In this document: piece after piece, positions 1 to 8,493 of the stretch
Numbering within the stretch: position 1 is the first letter of the stretch
Layout: each line of letters starts with the position of its first letter
Assembly (NCBI RefSeq): GCF_021117405.1
Contig: NZ_CP088251.1
Span: 3,333,001 to 3,397,000, forward strand
Length of the DNA stretch: 64,000 bases
Reading direction: 5' to 3'
Origin: Frateuria edaphi
GTDB taxonomy: Bacteria; Pseudomonadota; Gammaproteobacteria; Xanthomonadales; Rhodanobacteraceae
Translations under genes and position numbers: made by a program
The notes under the pieces: model-generated
Databases searched by the model: none
The model's input: the letters and a program-made list of their open reading frames with translations, nothing else
Told to the model about the DNA's origin: nothing

Positions 1-956
1 GCGACCGTTTCCAGCCGGGAAAAACCGGAGTTGGGGTCGAAGCGCGGCTCGCGCGCCAGGCCGGCATCGATCACCGCGCGGATGCCGGGCAGCGTCACGC
101 TCGATTCGGCCACGTTGGTGGCGAGGATCATCCGCCGCGTGCCCGGCTCGGCCGGCGCCAGCGCGGCCTGCTGTTCGGCCAGCGAGAGTTCCCCGTGCAG
201 GGCTAGGATCTCGAGTTGCTCTCCTTTTGCGAGAGGAGAGGGAAGCGTGTTTTCGAGCAGCGCATGGGCGCGAGCGATCTCTCGGCGACCGGGCAGGAAC
301 ACCAGCACGTCGCCTGGATTGTCTTCCAGCGCCTGGCGCGCGACGCGGGCCAAGTGGTGCTCGGGCGTCTCCTGCGCGCGCGCGGGCGGATGCTCGACGC
401 GCACGGGAAAGCTGCGTCCCGGGCTGGACAGCCGCGGTGCGTCCAGCCAGCGCGCAATGCGCTCGCCGTCGAGCGTGGCGGACATCACCAGCAGCCGCAG
501 GTCGGGGCGCAGGGTCGCCTGCACGTCCAGCGCCAGGGCGAGGCCGAGGTCACCGGCCAGGTGGCGTTCGTGGAACTCGTCGAACAGGATCGCGCCGATG
601 CCGGACAACTCCGGGTCGTCCTGGATCAGCCGCGTGAGGATGCCTTCGGTGACCACCTCGATGCGGGTGGCGGCACTGACCCGGGATTCGAAGCGGATGT
701 GGTAGCCGACGGTCCGGCCGACCTCCTCATCCCGCTGCGCCGCCATGAACTGCGCGGCGGCGCGCGCGGCGATCCGCCGTGGTTCGAGCATCACGATGCG
801 CCGGCCTTGCAGCCACGGCGCCTCGAGCAGCGCCGGCGGTACCTGGGTGGTCTTGCCGGCGCCGGGCGGCGCTTCGAGGACCAGGCGCGGGTGGGCGTCG
901 AGCGAGGCGCGCAGTTCCGGGATGAGCGGGGTGATGGGGAAGTCGGCTTGCGTCAT
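1..956 (-). CDS. hrpB: ATP-dependent RNA helicase HrpB (C-terminal part outside the window)
   Basis: DEAH-box (SF2) helicase of the HrpB type. The visible 318 residues hold the Walker A motif GAGKTT at residues 32-37, the DEFH box at 126-129, and downstream a conserved second helicase domain (FLPG, LATNVAES). The ATG at 956 gives a family-typical N-terminus. The remaining two thirds lie left of base 1. It follows gspD on the same strand after a 150-bp gap with two hairpins, so it is probably a separate unit. HrpB is a non-essential helicase whose cellular role is poorly defined. Oddity: about residues 238-246 (LPSPLAKGE) look like an in-frame remnant of a palindromic repeat. Confidence 0.93.
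   Translation of the reverse strand, partial: MTQADFPITPLIPELRASLDAHPRLVLEAPPGAGKTTQVPPALLEAPWLQGRRIVMLEPRRIAARAAAQFMAAQRDEEVGRTVGYHIRFESRVSAATRIEVVTEGILTRLIQDDPELSGIGAILFDEFHERHLAGDLGLALALDVQATLRPDLRLLVMSATLDGERIARWLDAPRLSSPGRSFPVRVEHPPARAQETPEHHLARVARQALEDNPGDVLVFLPGRREIARAHALLENTLPSPLAKGEQLEILALHGELSLAEQQAALAPAEPGTRRMILATNVAESSVTLPGIRAVIDAGLAREPRFDPNSGFSRLETV
219..241. repeat. palindromic repeat remnant inside hrpB
   Basis: An imperfect inverted repeat (CTCTCC ... GGAGAG) preceded by TTG resembles the intergenic repeats at 10719-10741 and 62384-62406. It sits in frame within hrpB, at a spot where the alignment to E. coli HrpB from memory suggests about six extra residues. Whether it is a true insertion or chance is uncertain. 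Confidence 0.4.
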
Positions 957-999
957 TCCCGCGAATGATAAGGCCTGGGCCTGGCAACCCCCGGGCACC

Positions 1000-1071
1000 T
1001 CCCCCCGTGACACGGGGGAAGGAACAGGTACGAAACCGCCTATCGAGCCCTCCCCCGTCTACGCAAGAGGG
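1000..1071. terminator. two GC-rich hairpins between gspD and hrpB
   Basis: The 150-bp gap between gspD and hrpB holds a hairpin at 1000-1019 (TCCCCCCGTG/CACGGGGGA) and a second, weaker one at 1048-1071 (CCCTC/GAGGG). They lie just after the gspD stop and could end or attenuate the secretion operon transcript. No T-run follows, so this may instead be part of the local CCCTCTCCC repeat family. Confidence 0.4.
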
Positions 1072-1106
1072 TGCCGGCGGGCGGATGGGAGTCGCCCCGG
1101 CAGGAT

Positions 1107-3740
1107 TTACTTCCCACCCGCCATGCACTGCGCCACCCATTTGCGCGCCGTGTCCACGCCCTCGGTATCGCCCAGGTGCGTGCGCACGCTGGCGATGAGC
1201 TGCCAGTTGCGCGCGCACAGTTCACCGTGCTGCGAGCCATTGCGCCACGACTCCAGGGCCAGCCGTTGCGCGGCGTCGTAGTCGCTCTGCTTGAGCGCCG
1301 CTTCGGCCTGCTGGTGGAGCTGCTCGGGCGAGGCCGGCGGCGTCGGCAGCGGCACGTCGGTCGGCGAGGCGGCCGGCGGCGGCGGTTCCTTCGCGCGCTC
1401 GGCGCGCAGCGGAGCGAGCGACTCGAACTTGGCCTGGTACTCGTCGGTGATGCGCTTGGCGTCGTCGCTGGAACCGATCACCCGCGGCGTGATCAGCACG
1501 ATCAGCTCGGAGCGGTTGCGGTGGCGGTCGGTGCTGCCGAACAGGCGGCCGATCAGCGGGACCCGGTTCAGGCCCGGGATGCCGGTGTCGGTGTCGCCCT
1601 CGTCCTGGCGGATCAGGCCGCCCAGCAGCACGGTCTGCCCGCTCTGCACGCCCACCTGGGTGGCGATCTCGCGCTGCTGGATGGTGTAGTTGCCGTTGGA
1701 GTCCTTGGTGCCCGGCACGCTCACCTGCTGCTTGATGTTGAGGTAGACCAGGCCGCCGGGATTGATGCGCGGCTGCACGTCCATGATCACGCCGGTGCTG
1801 ATGTATTGCACCTGGCCGATGGTGGTCGGACTGTCGTTGGTCGTGGTGCCCAGGCCGGTGGTGAAGAAGGTCTGGTTGACCGGGATCTGGTCGCCTGCCT
1901 GGATGTGCGCGACCTGGTTGTTCATCACCACCAGCGACGGCGCCGAGAGCGTCTTGACGTTGCCGTTGGTCTCCTGCGCGTGCAGCGCGACCTGCAGGTT
2001 GTTGTTGAGGAAGGAGTAGAAGAACGAGTCGCCGGTCGGGTTGTAGGTCATGCCGCCCTTGCCCAGCGCCCACTGCTGCTGGTTGCCCGGCTGGCCGGGG
2101 GTGACCCCGCCACTGCTGTTGGCCGTGCCGCCGACCAGGCCTTCCAGGTACCACTGCACGCCGAACTGGAAGGCGCCGGTGAGCTGCACCTCGAGGATGC
2201 GCGTTTCGATCTGCACCTGCAGCGGCACCGTGTCCAGGCGCTGGATCGCGCCCTCGATCTCCGCCCACTGGGACGGACGCGCACGCACCAGCAACTGGTT
2301 GTTGGCATCGACCGAGGAAATCCTGATCGAACCGTCGGAGGAGCTGTACTGCTGGTCGTTGGCCGAGCTGCTGGCGTTGGCCAGGCCGCCGCTGTCGCCG
2401 AAACCGCCGCTGCCGCTGCCGCCGAAGCCGTTGCCCTGGCCGGACATGCCGCCGTTGTCGTTGCCGTTGATGCCCGACAAGCCGCCACTGTTGCCCATGC
2501 CGGTGTCGTTGCCGCCCTTGAAGCTGCCCGAGCCACCGGCGATCCCGCCGCTGTTGCCGAAGCTGCCGGCGGTGCTGCCCATGCCGGTGCCATTGGCGTT
2601 GTCGGCGTTGCCCAGGGTTCCGGAGTTGAGCCCGGGGCCGACCTCGCCGCCGCTGCTGCCGCTGGCCGAGGCGTTGGTGTAGATCTGCGCCAGGTACTTG
2701 GCCAGGTCCGAGGCCTTGATGTTGCGCACGTCGTAGACGTACAGCTGCGGCTCGTTGCCGCCGCCACGATCGATGCGCGCGATCCAGTCGCCCACTTCCT
2801 GCAGATAGTCCGGCTGCGTGCTGATCACGACCAGCGCGTTGGTGCGCTCGATCGGGATGAAACGCAGCATGCCGGCCAGCGGGCTGTCGCCCTGCTTGCC
2901 GAAGATCGCGTCGAGCTTGGGCATCAACTCGGACACGTTCGCCCGTTGCAGGCTGAACACGCCCACCGACATGCCCTTGAGCCAGTCGACGTCGAAGGTA
3001 CGGATGGTGCGCGCGTAGTTGTCCAGTTCCTGCGGCGAGCCGGCGAGCACCAGCACGTTGCGCGACGGATCGGCGAGCAGGATCGAATCGGGCCGGGCGA
3101 ATGGCTTGATCAGCTTCTGCATCTGCGCCGCGGAGATGTAGTGCAGCGGGAACAGGCGCGCCTGCATCCCGCCCTGCGGCGCCACCGCGCCGAGGCTGGG
3201 CGAGACACTGCCGGCGATCGCGTTCTTCGAAGGCATCACGACGTAGCTGTTGCCCTGGCGCACCAGCGCGTTGCCGGTCCAGGACAGGAGCGTCTCCAGC
3301 ACGGGCAGCGCCTGGCTGGCGTCGATCGGTTCGGAGGTGGAGAAGGAGATGTTGCCCTGCACGCCCGGCACGATGGTGTAGTTCTTCTTCAGGAAGTCGC
3401 CGAGGATGGCCTTGACCACCGCCTGCACCGGCTGGTTCTCGAAGTTGAAGGTCACCGCGCCCTCGCCATGCGCGGGCGGCCGGGGCGTGGACAGCGCCTG
3501 CGGGCGGATGAACTCGCCGGTGCCGCTGTTGATCTGCGGCTGCGGACTGGTTTCGCTGGCCGGGCCGACGTTGTTGTTCAGCGGCAGCGGCGCGGGCGCG
3601 GGCTTGTCGGTACCGGCGATGGCTTCGCGCTGCAGCGCGTAGTCGTCGCGCGGCTGCGGCATGCTGGAGCAGCCGACCAGCCAGACCGTCAGCGCAACGG
3701 CGCCGATCCGGGACATTCGGTGCAGGGCGTGGGGGAACAT
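1107..3740 (-). CDS. gspD: type II secretion system secretin GspD (XpsD-like lipoprotein)
   Basis: Outer-membrane channel of the type II secretion system, 877 residues. The N-terminus ends in a lipobox (WLVGC, Cys24), as known for Xanthomonas XpsD. N-domains cover about residues 95-350, and the secretin core about 505-740 carries the typical VPLIGRLFGS and ELIVLITPRV segments. Two unusual parts: a Gly/Asn/Ser-rich low-complexity stretch at about 357-468 inside the N3 region, and a C-terminal tail of about 100 residues (LHQQAEAALKQSDYDAAQ...) that reads like a TPR-type helical repeat. It is the last gene of the operon, three bases after xpsN. No separate pilotin gene is in the window. Confidence 0.96.
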   Translation of the reverse strand: MFPHALHRMSRIGAVALTVWLVGCSSMPQPRDDYALQREAIAGTDKPAPAPLPLNNNVGPASETSPQPQINSGTGEFIRPQALSTPRPPAHGEGAVTFNFENQPVQAVVKAILGDFLKKNYTIVPGVQGNISFSTSEPIDASQALPVLETLLSWTGNALVRQGNSYVVMPSKNAIAGSVSPSLGAVAPQGGMQARLFPLHYISAAQMQKLIKPFARPDSILLADPSRNVLVLAGSPQELDNYARTIRTFDVDWLKGMSVGVFSLQRANVSELMPKLDAIFGKQGDSPLAGMLRFIPIERTNALVVISTQPDYLQEVGDWIARIDRGGGNEPQLYVYDVRNIKASDLAKYLAQIYTNASASGSSGGEVGPGLNSGTLGNADNANGTGMGSTAGSFGNSGGIAGGSGSFKGGNDTGMGNSGGLSGINGNDNGGMSGQGNGFGGSGSGGFGDSGGLANASSSANDQQYSSSDGSIRISSVDANNQLLVRARPSQWAEIEGAIQRLDTVPLQVQIETRILEVQLTGAFQFGVQWYLEGLVGGTANSSGGVTPGQPGNQQQWALGKGGMTYNPTGDSFFYSFLNNNLQVALHAQETNGNVKTLSAPSLVVMNNQVAHIQAGDQIPVNQTFFTTGLGTTTNDSPTTIGQVQYISTGVIMDVQPRINPGGLVYLNIKQQVSVPGTKDSNGNYTIQQREIATQVGVQSGQTVLLGGLIRQDEGDTDTGIPGLNRVPLIGRLFGSTDRHRNRSELIVLITPRVIGSSDDAKRITDEYQAKFESLAPLRAERAKEPPPPAASPTDVPLPTPPASPEQLHQQAEAALKQSDYDAAQRLALESWRNGSQHGELCARNWQLIASVRTHLGDTEGVDTARKWVAQCMAGGK

Positions 3741-3743
3741 GGT

Positions 3744-4586
3744 TCAGCGATCTCCTTCGTGAGCCTTCGCGGCAGCCTGTTCGGCGCGGCGTTTCTGGAT
3801 GGCGGCCTTGAGCTGGCGCAGGCGCTCGGCCTGGCGATCCTCGTTTGTCATGTCCATGCGGGCCGGCGCGCCGCCGCGCATGCCCGAGATGGCCGCGCCG
3901 CCGCCGGGCGGGGCCTTGGCGTCATTGTCGCTCCCGCGATTCTGCGGGATGCCCGGTCCAGGACCGGGCCCCGGCTCGTCCGACGGGTTGCCGTTCTGGT
4001 CGTCCTCGTCGGGTGGCTGCAGGCGGTGCGAGCGGTCGATCACCTCATCCGGCAGTTCCGGCACCGACGAGGCTCCGGCCGGGTTGCCCCGCACCTGGTC
4101 GATCGGCACGCCGGCCGGCAGTTGCAGCTCGACCCGGCCACTGGACGAATCGAACAACGCCGAGCGCGGCTTCACCTCGACCAGGGTCCAGCTGCCGTCG
4201 GGCAGGCTGGCGCCCTCCTTCACCCGCAATTCCTGGTTCTTGTCGGCCTGGCGCTTGTTGTGCAGCAGAGCCATGCGCAGGGTCGGCGTGAGGATGATGC
4301 CCGTCAGTTGCATGTCGCCGAGTTGGCTGCCGCCGCTGGCGGCGTGCGCCACCGGCTTGCGGTCGGGATTGAACAACGGCTGCTGCCAGACCGGCGCGTA
4401 GTGATCCAGCGGCACCGGCGGCGGCAGCGTGGCGGCATGCTGGGCCGGCAGCGGAGTCGGGGCGCGCGGCGGCGCCCAGTGCACGCCCCGGCCGATGCCG
4501 GCCAGCAGCGCCAGGAACACCACGCCCAGCACCAGCGTGGCGGCGGCCAGCGGCACGGTCAGGCGGCGTTGCGCGGCGGCGTTCAT
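3744..4586 (-). CDS. xpsN: type II secretion system protein XpsN (GspC-like inner-membrane link)
   Basis: 280 residues with one N-terminal membrane helix (about residues 13-30), a Pro-rich linker, then an HR-like domain (LFNPDRKP ... MQLTGIILTP), as in GspC, which connects inner-membrane platform and secretin. In Xanthomonas this place before gspD is held by XpsN, which pairs with the M and D proteins. The C-terminal 100 residues are Gly/Pro/Asp-rich and end in a charged helix. The start overlaps the gspM stop by four bases, so it is likely translationally coupled. Confidence 0.85.
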   Translation of the reverse strand: MNAAAQRRLTVPLAAATLVLGVVFLALLAGIGRGVHWAPPRAPTPLPAQHAATLPPPVPLDHYAPVWQQPLFNPDRKPVAHAASGGSQLGDMQLTGIILTPTLRMALLHNKRQADKNQELRVKEGASLPDGSWTLVEVKPRSALFDSSSGRVELQLPAGVPIDQVRGNPAGASSVPELPDEVIDRSHRLQPPDEDDQNGNPSDEPGPGPGPGIPQNRGSDNDAKAPPGGGAAISGMRGGAPARMDMTNEDRQAERLRQLKAAIQKRRAEQAAAKAHEGDR

Positions 4587-5245
4587 GGCTCCTCCCCGTC
4601 GCCGGTGTCCACCGTGCTTTCGGCGGGCACGGGCGCGGCGGCGACCGCTCCGTGCGAGGGACGCACGTAGCCGGACAGGGTGAACTGCACTTCCAGCACC
4701 GGTTGGTTGCCCTGCTGCGCGGCGACCGGGTTGCGGTAGATGCTCAGGTCATCGACGAACAGGTAGGGCGTGCCCTGCTCCAGCGCGTTGAGCACCGCCA
4801 CCAGCGGCTCCATGTCGCAGCGCAGGCTGATGCTCACGGCCGCCTTGCGGTAGGGGCTGTTGTCGTCGTCCGGCGGATTGGGCAGCGGCATTTTCTGGGT
4901 GACTTCGCAGGCGCCGCCGGCGGTGTGCGCGCCGACCGCGTCGACCACGCGCTGCATCAGCCCGGCCGAGGCGGCGTTGGGATCGCTCTCGGGCAGGAAC
5001 GCGGCGCTGGCGGCCTGGCCGGCACCCAGTTCGGCGATGCGCTTCTGAAGCGCCGGCTTCTCGGCGATCGCGGCGGCATAGCGGCTCTGGGTGTCGCGCA
5101 GGTCCGCCATCTGCGCGTCGACCGCGCGCAGCGGCGCCACGAACCACCAGTGGATCAGCAGGAAGTAGATCAGCACCAGCGCCAGCACCAGCAGCAGCAC
5201 CGCGGCGATGCGGCTGTCGCGCGGCTTCAGTTCCAGTTGCCTCAT
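4583..5245 (-). CDS. gspM: type II secretion system protein GspM
   Basis: 220-residue bitopic inner-membrane protein: a short cytoplasmic tail with several Arg/Lys, one membrane helix at about residues 14-33, then a periplasmic coiled-coil and ferredoxin-like domain. GspM binds GspL and helps form the assembly platform. The call rests on size, topology and its place between gspL and xpsN; the sequence itself is poorly conserved across the family. Overlaps both neighbours by four bases. Confidence 0.85.
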   Translation of the reverse strand: MRQLELKPRDSRIAAVLLLVLALVLIYFLLIHWWFVAPLRAVDAQMADLRDTQSRYAAAIAEKPALQKRIAELGAGQAASAAFLPESDPNAASAGLMQRVVDAVGAHTAGGACEVTQKMPLPNPPDDDNSPYRKAAVSISLRCDMEPLVAVLNALEQGTPYLFVDDLSIYRNPVAAQQGNQPVLEVQFTLSGYVRPSHGAVAAAPVPAESTVDTGDGEEP

Positions 5246-6402
5246 GGCTGCGCCTCCGAGCCGGCGCTGGCCGGCGCCGCCGGCGCGCCGGCCTGGCGCA
5301 GCTGCGCGACCATGTAGAAGCGTTCCTTGCCGCTGGCCGGATCGGGCTGGATGCTGCCCTGGAAGTTGGGGTCACGGACGATCTTCGAATCCTTCAGCGC
5401 GTCGATCAGCGCCGCCGCCTGCGGGGCCTGGCCCTGGAAGCCCACTTGCCCGCTCGGATCGACGCTCAGGCGTTCCAGCCATGCGTTCTGCGGCATCCGG
5501 CGGGTGAGGTCGAGCAGCAGGTCGAGCATGGTCACGCGGTTCTGCTTGCGGCGCACCAGGAAGCTGGCCGCGCCGGCGTTGTCCTGCAGCTCCTGGCGCA
5601 GCGCGGCGACCTGCTGCGCCTCGGCCTGCATGTCCTGCACCTGCATCTGCATGGTGGCGAGCGCCTGCTCCCGATTGTCGAGCCACTGCGCCAGCGCCAG
5701 CACCAGCAGCAGCACGACGGCCCCGGCGAGCGCGAGGTTGAGGCGCTGGCGCGGGTTGGTGCGGTAAGGCACGCGCGTCGGCGGCAGCAGGTTCACGCCG
5801 AGCCGGCCGGTGCCCTCGGCCACGTCGACGGCATCGACGCGGATGCCGGCGCCTTCGAGCTCGGCCAGCAGCGGGTCGAGCGTGTCGCGCGGCACCGCCA
5901 CCAGTTCGGCGAAGAAACGCCCGGCCGGCGCCGGCGTGTCCAGCTCGAGCACGGCGTAGTAGACCTGCTCGACGCGGAAAGGCGTCTGCCGGTCCATCTC
6001 GAAGGCACCGACCTGCTGCAGGTTGTCCCCCGCCGCGCGCGGGAGCAGCAGCCGCCGGCGCAGCGCCGCCTCCGCCGGCAGCAGCAGCGCCAGGCGCAAA
6101 TCCTCGCGGTCGACCTCGCGCACCGCCGCCGACAGCGCGGCCTGTTCGATCGCCGCCTCGGTCCCGCGCGGCCATTGCGCACGCACTTCCGACTCGCCTG
6201 TCCGACGCAACTCCCAGCGTCCGTCGGTGCGTTGCAGCAGGTACCACTGGGCGCCGCCGCCGAACAGCCTGCCCCACGCGGCCGGCAGCAGCGCGCCGAG
6301 CTCGCCGAACCACCAGGCGAAGAAGCGCGGCAGCGGCGAGGCGCGCCAGGCACGGCGCGCGCGGTCCAGCTGCGGCCGCAGCGATTGTGTTGCGTTGGTC
6401 AT
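5242..6402 (-). CDS. gspL: type II secretion system protein GspL
   Basis: 386 residues with an N-terminal cytoplasmic actin-like domain (about 1-215) that in this family recruits the ATPase GspE, a single membrane helix at about 225-243, and a periplasmic domain. The PilN-like middle (about 240-350, QVAALRQEL ... RMPQNAWLERLSV) is typical. Overlaps gspK and gspM by four bases each, so the E-D operon is tightly coupled here. Confidence 0.9.
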   Translation of the reverse strand: MTNATQSLRPQLDRARRAWRASPLPRFFAWWFGELGALLPAAWGRLFGGGAQWYLLQRTDGRWELRRTGESEVRAQWPRGTEAAIEQAALSAAVREVDREDLRLALLLPAEAALRRRLLLPRAAGDNLQQVGAFEMDRQTPFRVEQVYYAVLELDTPAPAGRFFAELVAVPRDTLDPLLAELEGAGIRVDAVDVAEGTGRLGVNLLPPTRVPYRTNPRQRLNLALAGAVVLLLVLALAQWLDNREQALATMQMQVQDMQAEAQQVAALRQELQDNAGAASFLVRRKQNRVTMLDLLLDLTRRMPQNAWLERLSVDPSGQVGFQGQAPQAAALIDALKDSKIVRDPNFQGSIQPDPASGKERFYMVAQLRQAGAPAAPASAGSEAQP

Positions 6403-7247
6403 TCGCGGTCACCCTCCCGCCAGTGCAGCACTGCGTAGGGCTGCGCCCCCGGACGAACGCCCTGCAGGCGTACGGTGGCATGCAGCACGGCGCGCGTGCC
6501 GTCGGCCATCGTGGCCTCCGAGCGGATACTATGCGTCACTCCATTGCCCGCGAACAGGCCGGCCACGCCCGGCCGCGTGTTCTTGCGCGCCGCCAGCACC
6601 TGCGCGACCCGCTCGGGCGTCATACCAGGGATCGCCCCCAGCGCCATCGGCTGAGCGGTGTTCGGATCGGGACTTTCGCGGCCGGACCAGATGGTGATCG
6701 CGCCGGCGATCGTGCGGTAAAGCGCGGGCGTCATGCCAGCCACCTGTTGCAGTTCCTCGATGCTCAGGAAGGGCGCGTGGCGCGGCTGGTAACCGTTGGC
6801 TGCGTACACCTCCAGCCCCACCTTGCGACCGGCGTTGAACTCGCGCCAGTCGACCACCGCCGCGGCCATCTTCTGCGCCTCGTCCGGACGCAGGCCGGCA
6901 GCGCGGAACAGACCCTGGAGCACGATCGGCGAGGCGCTGTTCAAGTCCACCTTGCCGCCTTCGTCGACCGCGCTGACGCTGACCGTGGCGCCATCGAAAC
7001 GGAACGTGTATGGCCGGCCGTCGGCCAGCCAGCGCTCGGCCAGGCGCGGGTCCTGCAGGCCGTAGACCGCGCGGGAGAGGCCTGCCTCGGCGGCGTAGTG
7101 CGCCTGCGCCTGGGCGAACTGGAAACGCGCCTGCAGGCCTTCGGTGCGCGCGGTCATCGCGTAGCCGCCGAGCATGATCGCCAGCAGCGTGCAGGCCCAC
7201 AGCACCAGAAGCAAGGCGACGCCGCGTTGGCCCCGACGCGTGTTCAC
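6399..7247 (-). CDS. gspK: minor pseudopilin GspK
   Basis: 282 residues. Starts at a GTG overlapping the gspJ stop (ribosome site GGAGG just upstream, inside the end of gspJ). A short basic leader is followed by the hydrophobic helix beginning GVALLLVLWACTLLAIML. It lacks a Glu at position 5 of the mature protein, the hallmark of GspK, which caps the pseudopilus tip with GspI and GspJ. The large helical insertion domain (EEGGKVDLNSASPI-like stretch, then GRESPDPNTAQ) matches GspK. Confidence 0.92.
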   Translation of the reverse strand: MNTRRGQRGVALLLVLWACTLLAIMLGGYAMTARTEGLQARFQFAQAQAHYAAEAGLSRAVYGLQDPRLAERWLADGRPYTFRFDGATVSVSAVDEGGKVDLNSASPIVLQGLFRAAGLRPDEAQKMAAAVVDWREFNAGRKVGLEVYAANGYQPRHAPFLSIEELQQVAGMTPALYRTIAGAITIWSGRESPDPNTAQPMALGAIPGMTPERVAQVLAARKNTRPGVAGLFAGNGVTHSIRSEATMADGTRAVLHATVRLQGVRPGAQPYAVLHWREGDRE

Positions 7248-8020
7248 GGCTGCCTCCAGGCGACGCTTGGGCCGGTTGCGTCGAGCATCGCGAACTGGCG
7301 CTGGTTGGCCGAGGCATCCACGCGCAGCGGCACGGTCAGCTGTGGCCAGTAGCCGGCGCCGGGCAGCTTGAGGTCGATGCGCACCAGCTGCGGCAGCTGG
7401 TCGCCCTGGCGCCAATCGTCGCGCCACGCCCCGACGCGGCCCCGCGCGTCCAGCCCGCGGTAGTGAAAACTCGCTTCGCGCACGTCCTCCAGCAGCACCT
7501 GCGGCGGACTGGGCTTGAGCGGCTCGCCGCTGGGCGGCAGCAACGCGAAGCGGACCTGCAGCCGCTGTCCGCCCTTGCCGTTGGCCACCAGCTCGAGAGT
7601 CTGCACCTGCGGTCCGAGCTTGCCGAGATAGCCGGGCAAGGGTGCGACGAAGCTCATCGAACCCGGCTCGCCGTGGAAGAAGATCGCCTCGTCGTTGTCC
7701 GGGTTCTTGCCCAGCTGCTGGGTCATCGCCTGCGCCAGTTCGTTGCGCAGGAACTGCTGCGCCGAACGCACCGCATCGAGCCGCTCCACGGCCGCCGTAC
7801 CCGAGCGCACGCTGTGCGACGCGGTGCGGATGCCCGAGTACACGCCGACGAGCAGCAGCGCGAGCAAAGCCAGTGCGGCGAGCGTTTCGAGCAGGGTGAA
7901 GCCGCGGACGCACCGGGGAGCCCCAGCGGACCGGACACGGACGGCTCCCGCGCGCGCCCGGGTGCCCATGGGCAGCGCCAGGGCGGCGCATCCCGCCCGC
8001 TTCCTGATTGCCGACGTCAC
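7244..8020 (-). CDS. gspJ: minor pseudopilin GspJ
   Basis: 258 residues. The start is a GTG that overlaps the gspI stop, with GGGAG seven bases upstream; this gives a 40-residue leader before the prepilin cleavage site (VRGFTLLET). An in-frame ATG at 7969 would shorten the leader to 23 residues, but no ribosome site precedes it. After the cleavage site come the hydrophobic helix and a beta-rich domain. GspJ joins GspI and GspK at the pseudopilus tip. Confidence 0.9.
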   Translation of the reverse strand: MTSAIRKRAGCAALALPMGTRARAGAVRVRSAGAPRCVRGFTLLETLAALALLALLLVGVYSGIRTASHSVRSGTAAVERLDAVRSAQQFLRNELAQAMTQQLGKNPDNDEAIFFHGEPGSMSFVAPLPGYLGKLGPQVQTLELVANGKGGQRLQVRFALLPPSGEPLKPSPPQVLLEDVREASFHYRGLDARGRVGAWRDDWRQGDQLPQLVRIDLKLPGAGYWPQLTVPLRVDASANQRQFAMLDATGPSVAWRQP

Positions 8021-8493
8021 GAATCTGCTCCCTGCGGCTTCGGGCCACCGACGCGCAGGGTGCTGAAGCGCGCCGTGTAATCGTGCCCGGCGCTGGTCCA
8101 CATCACGTCCAGGTCGAGCCGGTAGAGCTTGAGCGGCGAGGCTGGCGCGCGCGGCTGCGGACCGCTCGCCTGCGCGGTCGCCGGCGGCTGGACCGGCCGC
8201 ACGTCGAGCTGCCAGTGGTAACGCTCGTCGAAGCGTCCACTGCTGCGACCGACGCGGATGGGCTCCAGTACGAACGCGCTGTCGAGCAGGCTGCGGCCCC
8301 ACATCGCCGCCTCGCTGCGTTCGGCCGAACGCGCGGTGAGCGCAAGCGAACTGCCAGCCACGCGCATCAAGGAGGCGAAGGTGATCGCCAGCAGCAGCAC
8401 CGCGGCGATCACTTCCAGGAGGGTGAAGCCGCCGGCGCGGGTGCGCCTGCCCGCCTTGGCGGTTCCCGACCATGCGGGTACCGGCCCGATCAT
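8017..8493 (-). CDS. gspI: minor pseudopilin GspI
   Basis: 158 residues. Prepilin leader of about 22 residues followed by the cleavage motif AGGFTLLEV and the N-terminal helix, then a small C-terminal domain. Overlaps gspH and gspJ by four bases. The prepilin peptidase (GspO/PilD) that would process G, H, I, J and K is not in this window and is probably the type IV pilus enzyme encoded elsewhere. Confidence 0.92.
   Translation of the reverse strand: MIGPVPAWSGTAKAGRRTRAGGFTLLEVIAAVLLLAITFASLMRVAGSSLALTARSAERSEAAMWGRSLLDSAFVLEPIRVGRSSGRFDERYHWQLDVRPVQPPATAQASGPQPRAPASPLKLYRLDLDVMWTSAGHDYTARFSTLRVGGPKPQGADS

Noticed and set aside
1071-4670. Very long open frame on the plus strand (1199 codons) opposite gspD, gspN and part of gspM
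   Set aside because: It is antisense to three well-conserved genes, has an odd composition rich in Arg, Gly, Val, Ala and His without any family motif, and lacks a ribosome site. Such frames are a by-product of high GC at third codon positions; the same holds for long plus-strand frames opposite rluE and its neighbours (20419-22668), icd (27124-29379), M16 (31335-33083) and DPP IV (57223-59448).
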